Of a DNA stretch of 63,201 nucleotides, positions 34,991 to 42,064 are shown in pieces. How positions within the stretch are numbered: the first letter of the stretch is position 1; each line of letters starts with the position of its first letter. A program made the translations under genes and the position numbers. This stretch comes from Poseidonocella sp. HB161398 (GTDB lineage: Bacteria > Pseudomonadota > Alphaproteobacteria > Rhodobacterales > Rhodobacteraceae), in assembly GCF_005870025.1 (NCBI RefSeq), contig NZ_VATA01000043.1, positions 1 through 63,201 on the forward strand, read 5' to 3'. Below the pieces are notes generated by a model. The model saw nothing but the letters and a program-made list of their open reading frames with translations. It searched no databases and was not told where the DNA came from.

Positions 34991-35719
34991 ATGACCCAAT
35001 CCGCTGCCGGCGGGCAGCCCGGCCGTGCCTTCTGGCGCGGCTACCGGGATTGCGCGCCCTTCATCCTGATCGTCGTGCCGTTCTCGATGCTCTTCGGCGT
35101 GGTCGCCCGGGACGCTGGGCTGGACCTGGTCCAGACCATGACGATGGCCGTGCTGGTCATTGCCGGGGCCTCGCAGTTCACCGCCGTCGCGCTGCTGCAG
35201 GAGCAGGCGCCGGTCTTCGTCGCGCTCGCTGCCGCGCTGGTGGTCAACCTGCGCATGGCGATGTACTCTGCTGCGCTGGTGCCGCATCTGGGCCATGCGC
35301 CGCTGGGGATGCGCGCGCTGATGGCCTATCTGATGGTCGATCAGGCCTTCGCGGTCGCGGTGCGCACCTACGAGGACGAGCCCGCCATGACCCGGCCCGA
35401 GAAGGTCGCCTACTACATGGGCTGCATGATGCTGATCTGCCCGATGTGGTACGGCTTCACCCTGGTCGGCGCGCTGGCAGGGAACCTGATCCCCGCTTCG
35501 CTGGAGCTGGATTTCGCCGCGCCCGTCTGCTTCATCGCGCTGTCCGCGCCCTTGCTGCGCAGCGCTGCGCATGTCGTGGCGGCAGGCGTGTCGGTCGCAG
35601 CGGCGATCCTGTTCCACGGGCTGCCGTGGAATCTCGGCCTCTTCGCCGCCGCGCTGACCGCGATGGTGGCCGGAGCGCAGACCGAGCTCTGGCAGAAGCG
35701 CCGGAGGGCCGCGGCATGA
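34991..35719 (+). CDS. azlC: AzlC-family exporter large subunit
   Basis: 242 residues from ATG 34991. GYRDCAPFILIVVPFSMLFG, VIAGASQFTAVALL, VVNLRMAMYSAALVPHLG and YLMVDQAFAVAV are hallmarks of AzlC, which with AzlD exports branched-chain amino acids or related acids. Its stop overlaps the azlD start (ATGA). It shares an operator-bearing promoter with the XylD-like gene, unusual for an amino-acid exporter; it may instead move a sugar-acid metabolite. Confidence 0.88.
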   Translation: MTQSAAGGQPGRAFWRGYRDCAPFILIVVPFSMLFGVVARDAGLDLVQTMTMAVLVIAGASQFTAVALLQEQAPVFVALAAALVVNLRMAMYSAALVPHLGHAPLGMRALMAYLMVDQAFAVAVRTYEDEPAMTRPEKVAYYMGCMMLICPMWYGFTLVGALAGNLIPASLELDFAAPVCFIALSAPLLRSAAHVVAAGVSVAAAILFHGLPWNLGLFAAALTAMVAGAQTELWQKRRRAAA

Positions 35720-36045
35720 TTGATCCCGGCAATTTCTGGCTGCTGACGATCCTTCTGGCGATCGGCACCTTCCTGATCCGCTTTTCCTTCCTCGGCTTCC
35801 TCGGCGGGCGCGAGCTGCCCGGCTGGCTGCTGCTGCACCTGCGCTATGTCGGCATCTCGGTCTTTCCCGCGCTGGTGACGCCGATGCTGCTCTGGCCGGC
35901 CGCGACCGGCGGCCAGACCGACTGGATCCGCGTCGCCGCCGGGGCGATCGCCTTCGCTGCCGGGATGCGGATCAGCGTGATCGGCGCCATCCTGGCCGGG
36001 ATGGGCGCCTTCTACGGCCTGCGCCTGCTCGCAGCACTGCTCTAG
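35716..36045 (+). CDS. azlD: AzlD-family small subunit
   Basis: 109 residues, four membrane helices: NFWLLTILLAIGTFLIRFSF, LRYVGISVFPALVTPMLLW, and a C-terminal pair ending GLRLLAALL. Typical AzlD size. The TAG stop is part of CTAG at 36042-36045, where an IS5-type end begins (CAGCGTGCTGAAA). Confidence 0.85.
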   Translation: MIDPGNFWLLTILLAIGTFLIRFSFLGFLGGRELPGWLLLHLRYVGISVFPALVTPMLLWPAATGGQTDWIRVAAGAIAFAAGMRISVIGAILAGMGAFYGLRLLAALL

Positions 36046-36480
36046 CAGCGTGCTGAAATCGCCGGGCTGCCGGAACGGTGTTCCGTCTTGCCGGGCGCGG
36101 CGGCGCGGTCTGCCGGCCGTTCCTTGCCTCCTGGCGCGGCGGGCGCCGCCTTCGGATGGCCAGCAGCCGCGGCAGCCGGGCAAGGCTTGCGGCCGCCAGC
36201 GCGAGGAGGAAGCGGGGGCGCCCCTGCTCGACCCCGCGATGGACGGCCTGCGCTGCTTCGCCGACCGTTCTGAACCAGCCGAAATGCTCATCGATGCGCT
36301 TCCGGTGCCATTTCGACAGCGCATAGCCCGCGTGCCCCGCCGTTCGTCCGTCGATCGCCGAGAACCGCGCCTTCTGCGCGATATGGGGCGTGATGCAGGC
36401 CTGCCGGCAATCGGCCACGAAGCCTGCGGCGTCATGGGGCGTCATGGGGCGTCGCCAGTGGGGTCCGGACCTTTGGCGCA
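36046..36480 (-). pseudogene. IS5-family transposase, C-terminal fragment with IS end
   Basis: On the minus strand a frame reads ITPHIAQKARFSAIDGRTAG, HAGYALSKWHRKRIDEHFGW, then FLLALAAASLARLPRLL, the last part of IS5-group transposases with the Glu of the DDE triad in RKRIDEHFGW shifted to Asp/Glu. At 36042 the outer end CTAGCAGCGTGCTGAAA resembles the ends of the MITEs in this window, so this may be the parent type. The N-terminal two thirds are missing. Confidence 0.65.
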
Positions 36481-36509
36481 TCACACGGGCGTTGATGATG
36501 GGTTTCCTA

Positions 36510-36954
36510 CTGCTCGCCGATCCGGTCCCGCACCGCGGATTCCCGCAGCCGCACCGGGTCGCGCATCGCCTCATGGGCCGGATCCGGCGTCCAGGGTCTG
36601 GGCGAGCCCGCCCGCCCGCAGCAATCGCGCCAGACGCTCGGCGTTCCGCCGGCTGGTCTTCGCGAGGGCACCGGGACGGCGGGGGGAGAGCGACAGCGCG
36701 ATACCGGCACAGCCATGCCCGAACGTCCCGGTCAGGCGCTTCAGGCCGTAGCCGCTCGGGCCTGCCTCGCAGCGGACATGCAGCCTGGTGCCCGGGCAGG
36801 CCAGCGTCTTCGCAAGCCACCGCACGGGCGCGCCGTCCGAGCCTATCTCGCCCGGATAGCGCATGTCCCCGTCTCGGCCATTCCCGGCAACGGCAACCGC
36901 ATGGCGCTCCTTCGACACCTCCAGACCGGCAAGGAGGGTGCTGTGCTTTTCCAT
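36510..36954 (-). pseudogene. IS110-family transposase, N-terminal remnant
   Basis: From ATG 36954: MEKHSTLLAGLEVSKERHAV, RYPGEIGSDGAPVRWLAK, CEAGPSGYGLKRL, RRNAERLARLLRAGGLA; then in a second frame DPAHEAMRDPVRLRESAVRD. Expected LDVHK is LEVSK, so the first catalytic Asp is lost, and the C-terminal half is replaced by the IS5 fragment. Inactive. Confidence 0.7.
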
Positions 36955-37177
36955 GGTTCGGCCTCCTGGCATGAGGACCCGCTGCTGGAGCAACCCTCGT
37001 TCAAACGCCGCCAGTGCAGGACGAACCACCCTCGCCTGTCCGCCCCAAAAGCACAGACGGTCCCACCGCCGGGCCGCCGGGCCTCCGGACCGGCCGATCG
37101 GTCATGTTGAACTGGGCGGCTTTTTGATCGAACGTGCTGCAAGGGGAGAAAGAGGCTGGCCACAGATCGGACACAAG

Positions 37178-38251
37178 ATGCGGAACCCGATATTCACACG
37201 CTTCAAGCGTCCGCCGCCCGAAGCGGCGGGAGAGGTCGTGCTGCCCGTCGTCTGGCTCCTCGGCAAGACCGGCGCGGGAAAGTCCTCCCTGATCTGCGCC
37301 CTGACCGGGAAATCCGATGCCGAGATCGGAAACGGCTTCAAGCCCTGCACGCGCTCGGCGCGCAGCTATGATTTCCCCGCCGGGGAACCGCTCCTGCGCT
37401 TTCTCGACACGCGTGGCCTGGGCGAGGCCGGCTATGATCCCGCCGAGGATATCGCGGCCTGCCAGGACCGCAGCCACGTGCTGCTGGCCGTCTGCCGGCT
37501 TGACGATCCCGTCCAGGGCGCGGTCGCCGATGCCCTATCGGACATCGTCCGGGCGGACGGGCGCAGGCGCGCCATCCTCGTGCTGACCGGCAGGGACCTC
37601 GTATCCGGCCACGATGCCCGCGATCGCGCGGAACGGACGATCTCTGCCCGGATGAACCGCGCCGCCGGACGGGAACTTCCCCGGGTCACGCTGTCGCTGG
37701 CGCCGGGCCTGGCCACCGATGCCGGCGGGCTCGATGCGCTGCGGCAGCAGCTGCTCGAAGTGCTTCCGCCGGTGGGCCTCGCGCTGGAGAAATCCCGCAG
37801 CGGCGACGCCGAACATCTCGAATTCCAGAAGCACAAGCGCTGTGTCCTGTCCTATGCCGGGGTGGCGCTGACAGGCGATCTCGCCCCGGTGGTCGGCATG
37901 GTCACGGTGCCCGCGACGCAGCTCAAGATGCTGCACGAGCTGGGGCAGCGCTATGGGGTGGCATGGGACCGCAAGGTCGGCGCGGCATTTCTCGGCACCA
38001 TGGGGCTCAGCGTCGGTGCGCGCTATGCCGCGAATTTCGGCCTGCGCCAGCTGGCCAAGCTGGTCCCGGTCTACGGTCAGACCGTGGGAGCCGCCACCGC
38101 GGGCGCGATCAGCTTCGCCTCCACCTACGCGCTCGGCCGGGCCGCAGCCTATTTCCTGTTCGGCAGCGCGCATGGCAGGCCGCCGAGCGAAGAAGAGCTG
38201 CGCAGCGTCTACCAGCGCGCCTTCAGGAGGTCCTCGGATGAAGCTGGCTGA
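37178..38251 (+). CDS. GTPase with C-terminal DUF697-like membrane domain
   Basis: 357 residues from ATG 37178; the open frame upstream lies in IS debris and is rejected. The G domain has P-loop LLGKTGAGKSSLICALTG (about 28-45), a switch DTRGLGEAG, and ILVLTGRDLVSG where NKxD would normally be. From about 245 a hydrophobic part (YAGVALTGDLAPVVGMVTVP, YGQTVGAATAGAISFASTYA) recalls DUF697/YcjF-type domains. It overlaps the next gene by 14 bp, with AGGAGG of that gene inside its end. Role unknown; possibly a membrane-remodelling or stress GTPase. Confidence 0.72.
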   Translation: MRNPIFTRFKRPPPEAAGEVVLPVVWLLGKTGAGKSSLICALTGKSDAEIGNGFKPCTRSARSYDFPAGEPLLRFLDTRGLGEAGYDPAEDIAACQDRSHVLLAVCRLDDPVQGAVADALSDIVRADGRRRAILVLTGRDLVSGHDARDRAERTISARMNRAAGRELPRVTLSLAPGLATDAGGLDALRQQLLEVLPPVGLALEKSRSGDAEHLEFQKHKRCVLSYAGVALTGDLAPVVGMVTVPATQLKMLHELGQRYGVAWDRKVGAAFLGTMGLSVGARYAANFGLRQLAKLVPVYGQTVGAATAGAISFASTYALGRAAAYFLFGSAHGRPPSEEELRSVYQRAFRRSSDEAG

Positions 38252-39806
38252 GCGCCTCCGCCCTGCCCTCCTTCGATGGGACCGGCTGCTCGCCGTGGCC
38301 GCCCTTGCGCTGCCCTTCCTGGCGGCGATGCTCGCCGGTTTCGCCTGGATGATCGAGCACGGCTGGCTCGTCGAATTCATCGTGGCCTCGATCTCGCTCG
38401 GCGGGCTGGTCGCGCTCATCCGCCTCCTGCGGATCTGGATGCGCAGCCGCGAGACCGCGCCCGCGCAGCGGCCCGGACAGTTGCACGCGCGGATCGATCC
38501 GTCATGGAGCGAGCGCGAGGCCGCCGCCTTCACGGCGGCGCAGGTCTTCATCCACGAGAAGACGGCGAGCCCCCTGCCATGGGAGGACCTGCAGCCCGTC
38601 GCGCAGGAAGTCGTGCGGCGGGTCGCGGCGGCCTCGGGCAAGGGCGACAAGGGAATGCTCGACTTCACCGTTCCAGAGGCCCTGCTGCTCATCGACCGCG
38701 TCGCGGTGCGCCTGCGCTCGGATATCCGCGACAAGGTTCCCTTTTCCGACAGCATCTCGCTGCGCACCCTGCTCTGGCTCTGGGACCGCCGCGACCTGGC
38801 CCGGAAGGTCACGAAGCATGGCTGGAACGCCTGGCGCGTGATCCGCGCGTTCAAGTCCCTGCCCACCGCCGTCCTGCGCGAGATCGAGGGGGCCATCGCC
38901 GAGGGCCATTCCTCCTTCATCACCGGCGAAGGCACCGGCATCCTGCAGGGGCTGCTGCTCGAGGAGGTCGCTGCCTCCGCCGTCGAACTCTATTCGGGAC
39001 GGCTGCGCTTTTCGGATTCCGAGCTGCTCGATCTCGGCCTTGCCGCAAGCGATCTCGACCGGGCACGGCTGGCGGCCGGCGACATGCCGCTGCGCATCGC
39101 CGTCGCCGGCCAGATCAGCGCCGGCAAGTCGAGCCTCGTCAATGCGCTGCTCGGCGCCAGCCTGGCCGAAGTCGACGTGATCCCGACCACCGAGGCGCCG
39201 ACGACCTATCCCGCCGATTTCGACGGGGTGGCGGCGATGCTGCTCGACATGCCGGGGCTCGACGGCTCGTCCCGGCTGGCCCGGAAGATCGCCGGGGAAC
39301 TGGCACGCGCCGACCTCGTCATCTGGACCGTCCGCGCCAACCGTCCGGCGCGGGAGATCGACCGCGCCACCATCGCCATGCTGCGCGAGATCATCTCGGG
39401 CGACGCGCGCCGGCGGATGCCGCCGGTGGTGGTGGCCGTGTCCTGCATCGACGAGCTGCTTCCCGCCTGGCCCTTCCCCGAAGGCCACCTCCCCCCGGAG
39501 GCAATGGAACGCGTCACCGCGGTCGTCGCGGCCGTTCAACAGGACCTCGCCGACCCGGGCGTCACCGCCAGCACGATCCCCGTCGTGCTTGCCGAGCCCG
39601 ACTGGAATATCGACCGCCTTCGGGCCCGCATCGACAGCCTCGTCGGCCCGGCGCTCGACACGCAGAGAAACCGGTTGCGGATCGAGGCCCGGACCAGCGG
39701 CGTGCGGAAGGAGGCAGGGCGCGCCGGGCGCGGCCTCCGCGGCGCGCTCTCGGCAATCGGTCGGAAATATGCGCAAGACGAAGGATCTGCAGACGGCGAC
39801 GCCTAG
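38238..39806 (+). CDS. Membrane-anchored dynamin/Era-like GTPase
   Basis: 522 residues. Two N-terminal helices (LLAVAALALPFLAAMLAGFA, LVEFIVASISLGGLVALIRL), a roughly 200-residue helical middle without a known family, then a G domain: IAVAGQISAGKSSLVNALLG (about 290-309), a switch TTEAPTT, DMPGLDGS, and VVAVSCIDELL for base recognition. The C-terminus is basic and helical. Translation is coupled to the first GTPase gene (14-bp overlap). Its TAG stop is part of CTAG at a MITE border, so the last residues may have been altered by that insertion. Function unknown. Confidence 0.72.
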   Translation: MKLAERLRPALLRWDRLLAVAALALPFLAAMLAGFAWMIEHGWLVEFIVASISLGGLVALIRLLRIWMRSRETAPAQRPGQLHARIDPSWSEREAAAFTAAQVFIHEKTASPLPWEDLQPVAQEVVRRVAAASGKGDKGMLDFTVPEALLLIDRVAVRLRSDIRDKVPFSDSISLRTLLWLWDRRDLARKVTKHGWNAWRVIRAFKSLPTAVLREIEGAIAEGHSSFITGEGTGILQGLLLEEVAASAVELYSGRLRFSDSELLDLGLAASDLDRARLAAGDMPLRIAVAGQISAGKSSLVNALLGASLAEVDVIPTTEAPTTYPADFDGVAAMLLDMPGLDGSSRLARKIAGELARADLVIWTVRANRPAREIDRATIAMLREIISGDARRRMPPVVVAVSCIDELLPAWPFPEGHLPPEAMERVTAVVAAVQQDLADPGVTASTIPVVLAEPDWNIDRLRARIDSLVGPALDTQRNRLRIEARTSGVRKEAGRAGRGLRGALSAIGRKYAQDEGSADGDA

Positions 39807-39969
39807 CAGGGTGCCGGAAAAGCCCGTCCGGCGACAGAGTGCAGGGCAAGACCGGAAAATTTGTCCGGAATGCGGCTGTACGTGATCTTCTCTCGGGGAT
39901 GCTTCAGCCGAATACGGAACAGTTTCCGCCCTGGCGACGCCTCAGAGCCATTTTTCTGCACCCTGCTAG
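39803..39969. mobile_element. IS5-type MITE, family A copy 2 (complete)
   Basis: CTAG at both borders (39803-39806, 39966-39969). Ends CAGGGTGCCGGAAAAG and, read inward, CAGGGTGCAGAAAAATGG. About 159 bp between the borders, no ORF, nearly the same as 13501-13659. Confidence 0.8.
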
Positions 39970-40234
39970 GTGCTTCGTCCCGGGGCGTGGCGGTCTGCTG
40001 TTGTGTGACCATCGGAAGGATGCCCTACGGGACAGGTTCTTCACGGCAGCGCCACTGGCCCTCCCCCCTTTATCCGGGCCGGTTTGACCTGCAAACCTCC
40101 GGTTGGGGTTGAGTGCCGAGAGGTGGCGGCGAGACCGCGAGGCTCTCGGGAGCCGCAGCGCCGGTTCCCGGCGGCCAGCTCCTTCGAACGCTTCGCTGAA
40201 GCTGCGCCTGGCCTCGGTGTCGCGATATTGCGGT
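39970..40234. other. No gene; contains a 15-mer shared with 51324-51338
   Basis: Non-coding stretch between the MITE and the IS21 end. TTGGGGTTGAGTGCC at 40103-40117 recurs at 51324-51338, probably the end of an unidentified element. Confidence 0.4.
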
Positions 40235-40290
40235 GTTGGTTTCCGTTGAGAACTGACCCGGGTTTTCCATCGAGAATTGACCCGCCTGCA
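40235..40290. mobile_element. IS21-type terminal repeats (istB side)
   Basis: Two copies of a GAGAAYTGACCC repeat (TTGAGAACTGACCC at about 40246 and TCGAGAATTGACCC at about 40270), spaced 24 bp, as expected for the multiple transposase-binding sites at IS21 ends. They lie just beyond the end of istB. Confidence 0.6.
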
Positions 40291-40414
40291 GACTATGGTG
40301 CCCGGTTCATGCGGCGGTCAATGCCGGTCATTTCTCCTTCCTGGTTCTTGCCGCCTCGGAGCTGGCCTTGAAGCGGTAGCTGTCGTTGCCGGTCTCGAGG
40401 AACGAGCCATTGTC

Positions 40415-40429
40415 CGCCATTGGTCCGAG
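40415..40429 (+). repeat. Covarying mini-hairpin family, core only
   Basis: CGCCATTGGTCCGAG, immediately left of the complete copy at 40435-40470. The right arm appears lost, as if the second element had landed in it. Both lie between the THRC and ETGNDS codons of istB. Confidence 0.6.
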
Positions 40430-40434
40430 GAGTT

Positions 40435-40470
40435 GCCAGCGGATGCGCCATCGGTCCGAGCGCCGCTGGC
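40435..40470 (+). repeat. Covarying mini-hairpin copy in istB (THRC/ETGND site)
   Basis: Arms GCCAGCGG and CCGCTGGC pair perfectly over 8 bp; core CGCCATCGGTCCGAG. Confidence 0.8.
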
Positions 40471-40540
40471 GACGGCGAGTGCAGCGGTGGGTGAGCCGGT
40501 CGAGGAGCGCGGTGGTCATCTTGGCATCGCCGAACAGTGA

Positions 40541-40575
40541 GCCCGTGAAGGCGCCACTGGTTCGAGCCCACTGGC
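40541..40575 (+). repeat. Covarying mini-hairpin copy in istB (SEWA/FGDAK site)
   Basis: Arms GCCCGTG and CACTGGC pair with one mismatch; core CGCCACTGGTTCGAG. CGAAC flanks the extra DNA on both sides (40531-40535 and 40575-40579), a possible 5-bp target duplication. Confidence 0.8.
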
Positions 40576-40889
40576 GAACGCCCATTCACTGAAGCTGAGG
40601 TTGGTCGTGATGATGACGCTGGTGCGCTCGTAGAGCTCGGCTCGAGCAGATGGAACAGCAGGGCGCCGCCGGTGGCGCTGATCGGCAGGTGTCCAAGCTC
40701 GTCCAGGATCACCAGATCTGCGCGCACGAGGGCCTCGGCGATTTTGCCCGTCTTGCCCTGCGCCTTCTCCTGCTCGAGCGTGTTGACGAGGTCGACTGTC
40801 GAGAAGAACCGGACCTTCTTGCGGTGGTGCTCCACCGCCTGGACGCCCAGTGCGGTCGCCACATGCGTCTTTCCCGTGCCGGGCCCGCC

Positions 40890-40929
40890 CCCTCTCGGGC
40901 ATTGCTACGCAATACCCTGCCGGGCAGCG
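40890..40929. repeat. Mini-hairpin insert (CATTGC family), copy 2 in istB P-loop
   Basis: 40 bp from CCCTCTCGGG to CCGGGCAGCG split NVVLI from GGPGTGKTH. Removing exactly 40 bp restores the Walker A frame. The centre pairs as GGG.ATTGC / GCAAT.CCC. Confidence 0.8.
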
Positions 40930-40965
40930 GATCAGGACGACATTGCGGGCGCCATCGAGGATCGA

Positions 40966-40999
40966 GCCAGCGTGTCGCCATCGGTCCGAGACCGCTGGC
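40966..40999 (+). repeat. Covarying mini-hairpin copy in istB (LHR/SILDG site)
   Basis: Arms GCCAGCG and CGCTGGC pair perfectly; core CGCCATCGGTCCGAG. It separates VRQLHR from SILDGARN; about 38 extra bp. Confidence 0.8.
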
Positions 41000-41045
41000 G
41001 AGGGCAGCGGTGGAGCTGTCGCACCAGCGCCTCGCCGATTTCGTC

Positions 41046-41081
41046 GTCCACCGGGCTCGGACCGATGGCGCCTCGATGGAC
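41046..41081 (-). repeat. Covarying mini-hairpin copy in istB (FEGR/DDEIG site)
   Basis: On the minus strand: arms GTCCATCG and CGGTGGAC pair over 8 bp with one G-T wobble; core CGCCATCGGTCCGAG. It separates GFRFEGR from DDEIGEAL. Confidence 0.8.
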
Positions 41082-41127
41082 GACCTTCGAAGCGGAACCC
41101 GGCCATGTCCTTGTCGGCCGGGAGTTC

Positions 41128-41161
41128 GCCACGATGCCGCCACCGGTCCGAGGCTCGTGGC
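41128..41161 (+). repeat. Covarying mini-hairpin copy in istB (MKAA/ELPADK site)
   Basis: Arms GCCACGA and TCGTGGC pair perfectly; core CGCCACCGGTCCGAG. Removing 37 bp rejoins HMKAA with ELPADKDMAGF in frame. Confidence 0.8.
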
Positions 41162-41259
41162 GGACGCGGCCTTCATGTGGCAGGCGATGGAGCGGACCTC
41201 GCGTTCCGCGAGCTCTGCCTTGAGCAGCTGCGACAGGATCGGGGTTCAATCGTCGGGGA

Positions 41260-41278
41260 AACGATCCCCCGGATCGTT
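41260..41278. repeat. Mini-hairpin insert (GGG-loop family) in istB
   Basis: AACGATCC and GGATCGTT, a perfect 8-bp inverted repeat around CCC (GGG on the istB strand), within about 55 extra bp between PAFEA and ILSQLL. Confidence 0.7.
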
Positions 41279-41339
41279 GCCTGATCCTCCTCATGCCTCG
41301 AAGGCTGGCGCGTCCTGGCTCATCAGGTCGTCCACCGGT

Positions 41340-41354
41340 CACGCCGGAGGCGTG
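41340..41354. repeat. Short hairpin insert CACGCC-GGA-GGCGTG in istB
   Basis: 6-bp perfect arms around 3 bp, within about 34 extra bp between KMYGMA and DDLMSQD. Only one copy is seen in the window, so its status as a family is open. Confidence 0.5.
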
Positions 41355-41426
41355 CTTGCCGCACGACGCCATGCCGTACATCTTCAGGCTGCGCGAACCA
41401 TGATGACAATCGCGCCGCTGGCCGGA

Positions 41427-41890
41427 TCATGACGCATTGCGGCTCGCCTGCTCCCTGCCGCGCAGGCCGTCATAGCGCCCGACATCCGCCTTGGGCTCCT
41501 TCGACAGCGCCAGCGCCTCCGGAGGCGTGACCTCGGGCAGGCTGGGCGCGGTACCGGTCAGCCGGTGCAGGAGGTTCAGGACATGGGTCTTGGCAGGGAC
41601 GCCTGCCTTCAGGGCCATTTCCACCGCGCGGAGCACGGCAGCCTCGTCGTGCTGCAGCACCAGGGCCAGGATATCGACCATCTCCCGGTCGCCGCCCGAC
41701 CGCTTCAGCAGCTGATGCTGGAGGGTCCGGAAGGCGTCGGGCAATTCCGCGAAGGGAGCGTTCGCCATGGGTCTCGGACCGATGGCGACCACATGGCTCA
41801 CTCCGGAGCGCGCCCGGGTTCCTCTGGATGACGGCGAGGTAATGCCGCCAGTCGTAGATCGTCCGGTTCGGCAGATGGTGGGAGCGCTGG
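41427..41890 (-). pseudogene. istA: IS21 istA transposase, C-terminal part
   Basis: TIYDWRHYLAVIQRNPGALR, then (after a hairpin insert of about 40 bp, 41763-41802) NAPFAELPDAFRTLQHQLLK, DREMVDILALVLQHDEAAV, KTHVLNLLHRLTG and KEPKADVGRYDGLR: the C-terminal third of IstA. Everything upstream, including the DDE core, is replaced by an IS110 fragment at about 41890. The frame changes precisely at the hairpin insert. It overlaps istB by 11 bp, the normal IS21 layout. Confidence 0.82.
41764..41797 (-). repeat. Covarying mini-hairpin copy in istA (GALR/NAPF site)
   Basis: On the minus strand: arms GCCATG and CATGGC pair perfectly; core CGCCATCGGTCCGAG. Removing 40 bp joins PGALR to NAPFAELPD in frame. 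On the sense strand the insert starts AGTGAGCC, like the istB copy at 40541-40575. Confidence 0.85.
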
Positions 41891-41897
41891 ATCACGG

Positions 41898-42035
41898 GCC
41901 TATGTCGCCCGGCGTGTCGCCGAGGGGAACTCGAAGCTCGAGGCATTGCGCAGCCTCAAGCGCTACATCGCCCGCGAAGTCTTCGCCATCCTCCGGAAGG
42001 GCAATGCCCGCATCAGCCAGTCCCAGATCGCGCCT
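41898..42035 (+). pseudogene. IS110-family transposase, C-terminal scrap
   Basis: AYVARRVAEGNSKLEALRSL, then KRYIAREVFAILRK: the helix that closes IS110-type transposases. Only about 45 residues remain; it adjoins truncated istA on one side and IS66 tnpA on the other. Confidence 0.6.
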
Positions 42036-42064
42036 TGGCTCTTAGAAGGGCATCAGCTGCAGCA

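Larger units (their letters stand above)
40328..41437 (-). pseudogene. istB: IS21 istB ATPase, shattered by multiple mini-hairpin inserts
   Basis: Reading leftward from ATG 41437 the IstB protein is recognisable almost end to end across changing frames: LKMYGMA, DDLMSQDAPAFEA, ILSQLLKAELAEREVRSIAC, DKDMAGFRFEG, DDEIGEALVRQLHR, ILDGARNVVLI, GPGTGKTHVATALGVQAVEH (Walker A), KVRFFSTVDLVNTLEQEKAQ, ADLVILDELGHLPIS (Walker B), LYERTSVIITTNLSFSEWA, FGDAKMTTALLDRLTHRC, ETGNDSYRFKASSEAA. Between these blocks stand extra pieces of about 34-80 bp, most with hairpins (listed separately). Two-base slips near 41385 and 40640 add to the damage. The remaining codons are well preserved, pointing to recent disruption. 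Confidence 0.85.

Noticed and set aside
34991-36045. AzlCD as a toxin-antitoxin or phage-related pair
   Set aside because: Both show clear membrane-exporter signatures.
36863-37177. Longer N-terminus of the first GTPase
   Set aside because: The upstream open frame overlaps the antisense IS110 remnant and has no conserved features; Met at 37178 gives a normal start close to the G domain.
40328-41437. Functional IS21 relying on programmed bypass of the inserts
   Set aside because: Extra 2-bp slips, loss of the istA DDE core and insertion into the P-loop make activity very unlikely; kept only as a remote alternative.
40415-41797. CRISPR array
   Set aside because: The repeats are irregularly spaced, in both orientations and with variable arms, lie inside transposase genes, and no cas genes are near.
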